This document shows, piece after piece, positions 61,690-64,000 of a stretch of DNA of 64,000 bases. The translations under genes were made by a program, and so were the position numbers. Under the pieces are notes generated by a model. It did not search any database. It worked only from the letters and a program-made list of their open reading frames with translations, and had not been told where the DNA came from. Position 1 is the first letter of the stretch; every line of letters starts with the position of its first letter. The stretch is from Balanoglossus misakiensis (lineage: Eukaryota > Hemichordata), in NCBI GenBank assembly GCA_040954595.2, contig CM082592.2:11160001-11224000 (forward strand). Direction: 5' to 3'.

Positions 61690-64000
61690 TCATACATCCA
61701 CAGGGTGTTGTACACCAGAAGTAGTGATGTTGAGTTTTGTGTGATTGTGTGTGTATTTGACTGTCTGACTTTGATGTTAGTTGGCAAGAAAAACAACCTC
61801 ATGTTACTGTGTGTCATCATAGGGTTTCAAACATATGTTTCTTCATAGAAAGTCTGGAAGGCAGATGTGTGTACTGTGTGTGCCTCACGGCCTTTTGTCT
61901 TTTATTTCAGTGGCTGAGAAACGTGGTAGCTTTACAGTGTAATGTGGCCAGGTTCCTCACACAGAAAAATGCCAAAGTCTCATCTGTGGACGTCAAACCC
62001 AAAGTCGAACCAAGCCCCACGGGCAAATCAGGGAACTCGACGACGACGACACCCGCGCGACAAACCACGCCAAGTCCAACCAGCTCCGTCAGTAGTTTGA
62101 GTTCCTCGTCCAGCAGTGTCAATGTCAATGTCAACGGAAGGATAGAAGAAGATCAAATGAACAATAATAAAAACTTGTGTGGCAAAGCCAGTCTTTCAAA
62201 TGGACCTGTGTACAACGGCTCTCCAGCTGTCAATGGTGGTGGACCCACTATGAATGGGGCAGATGAATTAGACTCTGGCTCGGATATTAAACCAAAAACA
62301 TATCTTAATCATGCTGTGCCCAGGCAAATGCAGCAGGGTGGTAACTCTTCGAGTGTGTTTAACAAATTGCCAACAGGAACCTCGGGAAGCAAGAGTGTGT
62401 TGAGCATTCCTCTCAGTAAACCGAACGGACAAGTCAAAGTCATTCCTACTTCAACAGCCTCGTTGCAAAGTACTAAAGTCATAGTCAGTAATGCAGGGAG
62501 TAGGGCCCCTGTCTCCACAACTGTCTCAGTACTGCCAACGCAAAAGACTCTTACGCAGAGCGGCAAGACTGTTTTGCCGACAACTACTCCACCGTCCGGA
62601 AATAAACTTCCGAATTCACCGGCTGGTGGGAGTTCAAACACCAATGTCCAGGGTAAAGGTGGTTTGTCTTCATTAACAGGTACAGTTGGATTCACTATAA
62701 ATTTAAACAAAAGAACACAATGAAATTATTTGACATGAAACAAGTAAATATGATGAGAAACTGTTACTAATTTTCAATGCCATTGTTTATTTCAGGTAAA
62801 AGCAGCTCCACGACATCTTCGGGCTCTCTCAATTCTCTGTCCAAACTTAACACTGCCAATCTGAGCACATCACCAGCTATTACCAATCTGAATAATTCCT
62901 TACAAGCCAGTATAGATGGTGTGTCAGGTAGGTGTCTGTGGATGGTGTTCTGTTCTGGCAATGGTTATAGCGCCCTCGCTTCCAGGCTGCATTTGTCTCC
63001 ATGTGTTTTCATTCATGAACCCAGTGACCTGAAACAAACTGATGACATGGTATACCTATGCTTTGTTGCAGACATAGAGCTTAGCAAGTTGGATGAGAGG
63101 CTGGTACAGATACTTGCATATCAAAGGTTGCAACAATTACTGCCTCAGAGGGTGAGTAAAGAAATCAACTGTTTTACAGACCACCATATAGAGGTGGCCA
63201 TTAACACAGGCTTGACTGTAATGCTCGGAATAAACACACCATTTGGTTCTTGGTGCTTGACTATAAAGCTAAGAGAGTTCTTATTTTTTTGCAGCCAACT
63301 ACTCCAGTCAAGAAGCCCTCCAACATCAGCAACACAATGCCAAGTCCACAACCACAGAATCAGCTGAGAGCCAGGGCCATGTTGTGTCCACTCACAGGCA
63401 AAGGTGCCCCGGTAGCTATGTGTTACAGAGCTCTGCATATAGGAACAGGTATGGAGACATAGTGTTGTTAATGAGACCCCCCCCCCCCCCCACAGTCTTG
63501 CTATGTATCTGTGTTAAGTCGTATGCTTGGCTAACATTTTTTTTCATCTTTGATAACAGGAAGTGATATGGATGTATGTCTTACAAATTTCGGACACTGC
63601 AATTTTGTGTCAGCCAAACATGCGTGTATATTCTATGATGAGGTAAGGTCATGTTCTGTTTATTTCTCTGTCATCATGATTGTTATTTTGTTATCTGTGT
63701 TTTATATGGAGTTGAAAGGATGTCTGACATTCCAGGATGTAAAGGGAGATACTTGAAAACTTTAAATTTCCATCTTTTATCCTTGATACACAGACGACCA
63801 AACATTACGAGCTGTTGAACTACAGCGAACATGGCACCACAGTGGACAACGTGCTGTATTCTTGCGACTTTTCCGACAAGATCACAGCAATGCCACCAGC
63901 AAACAGCATCGTCAGCAAAGTTCGCAGCATCATCGATAATTACCGTGGCAAGAAAGAAACTGATGTCCTAGAGCGTCCGACGATGTGCAACGCTTCTTCA
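55692..64000 (+). CDS. PHF12: PHF12 (Pf1), PHD-finger SIN3 corepressor subunit; 3' end beyond window
   Basis: Exons seen: 55692-55739, 55861-56042, 59128-59200, 59726-60047, 60292-60409, 60601-60733, 60899-61060, 61496-61618, 61911-62679, 62796-62927, 63072-63151, 63295-63448, 63560-63642, and 63794 to the edge; 862 codons so far (human about 1004). The N-terminus ([10 protein letters not shown]) matches human PHF12. PHD1 is at C53-97 and PHD2 at C243-290. The MRG15/SIN3 contact segment [21 protein letters not shown] is at about 180-200. An FHA-type region starts near 755 ([40 protein letters not shown]). PHF12 bridges SIN3-HDAC and MRG15 to chromatin to restrain transcription inside genes. 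Odd points are an acidic Glu-Pro repeat at 158-177 and a 256-codon Ser/Thr/Asn-rich exon (61911-62679). Confidence 0.95.
56043..59127 (+). other. PHF12 intron 2, 3.1 kb, splits PHD1
   Basis: It interrupts the first PHD finger within a Cys codon (TG|T). It contains a T11G14 tract at 58511-58535 and a small A/T hairpin at 58903-58943. No gene or transposon ORF recognised. Confidence 0.7.
58511..58535. repeat. Adjacent T and G homopolymers
   Basis: About 11 T followed by about 14 G; length may be unreliable in the assembly. Confidence 0.9.
61625..61689. repeat. Compound (GTTT)n-(GTCT)n microsatellite
   Basis: Begins only 7 bases after the PHF12 exon 8 donor, in the short intron before the large Ser-rich exon. 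Confidence 0.95.
63477..63491. repeat. C homopolymer (15 nt)
   Basis: In a PHF12 intron, 29 bases after the exon donor. Confidence 0.95.

Overview
This is eukaryotic (animal) nuclear DNA: AT-rich, with long introns, GT-AG splice sites and AATAAA poly(A) signals. The ten genes resolved read as orthologues or relatives of deuterostome genes (SARM1 with ARM-SAM-SAM-TIR, MZT2, OSBP, UNC93A, PHF12). A PfpI-type DJ-1 protein, rare in vertebrates, and a foldback element built around a short CG-rich core point to a marine invertebrate. An invertebrate deuterostome is my best guess, but this is inference. I saw no prokaryotic operons, CRISPR arrays, rRNA or convincing tRNA genes.

Layout, left to right (+/- is strand): SARM1 (-, 7 coding exons, 735 aa); an HCFC1R1-like gene (+, 5 exons, 336 aa); MZT2 (-, 2 exons, 119 aa); OSBP (+, 14 exons, 814 aa, over 21 kb); an unrecognised two-zinc-finger gene with an acidic tail (-, 6 exons, 515 aa); a PfpI/DJ-1-family gene (+, 6 exons, 175 aa); an L-serine/threonine dehydratase (-, 7 exons, 328 aa); two tandem UNC93A-like membrane proteins (+, 3 exons each, 462 and 467 aa); and PHF12 (+, 14 exons seen, running off the right edge). 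Every exon chain was built by hand from donor/acceptor phase. All nine complete chains give a whole number of codons ending in a stop, which is the main support for the models.

The first eight genes form four consecutive head-to-head pairs: SARM1/HCFC1R1-like, MZT2/OSBP, zinc finger/PfpI and dehydratase/UNC93. The intervals between start codons run from about 240 bp to 1.3 kb, so shared bidirectional promoters are likely. Between the pairs, genes meet tail to tail with poly(A) signals facing each other. The genes belong to unrelated processes: NAD+ depletion in axon death, HCF-1 binding, microtubule nucleation, sterol/PI4P exchange, RNA or DNA binding, amino-acid catabolism, membrane transport and SIN3-type repression. 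I see no sign of a single functional system.

Items most worth a second look are: a frame-breaking candidate exon after the OSBP PH domain; a 96-nt phase-symmetric exon just before the OSBP FFAT motif; a 141-bp near-perfect foldback in an OSBP intron; the unassigned zinc-finger gene; the prokaryote-like PfpI gene with five introns; and a histidine-to-serine change in the SARM1 NAD+/NMN sensor pocket.
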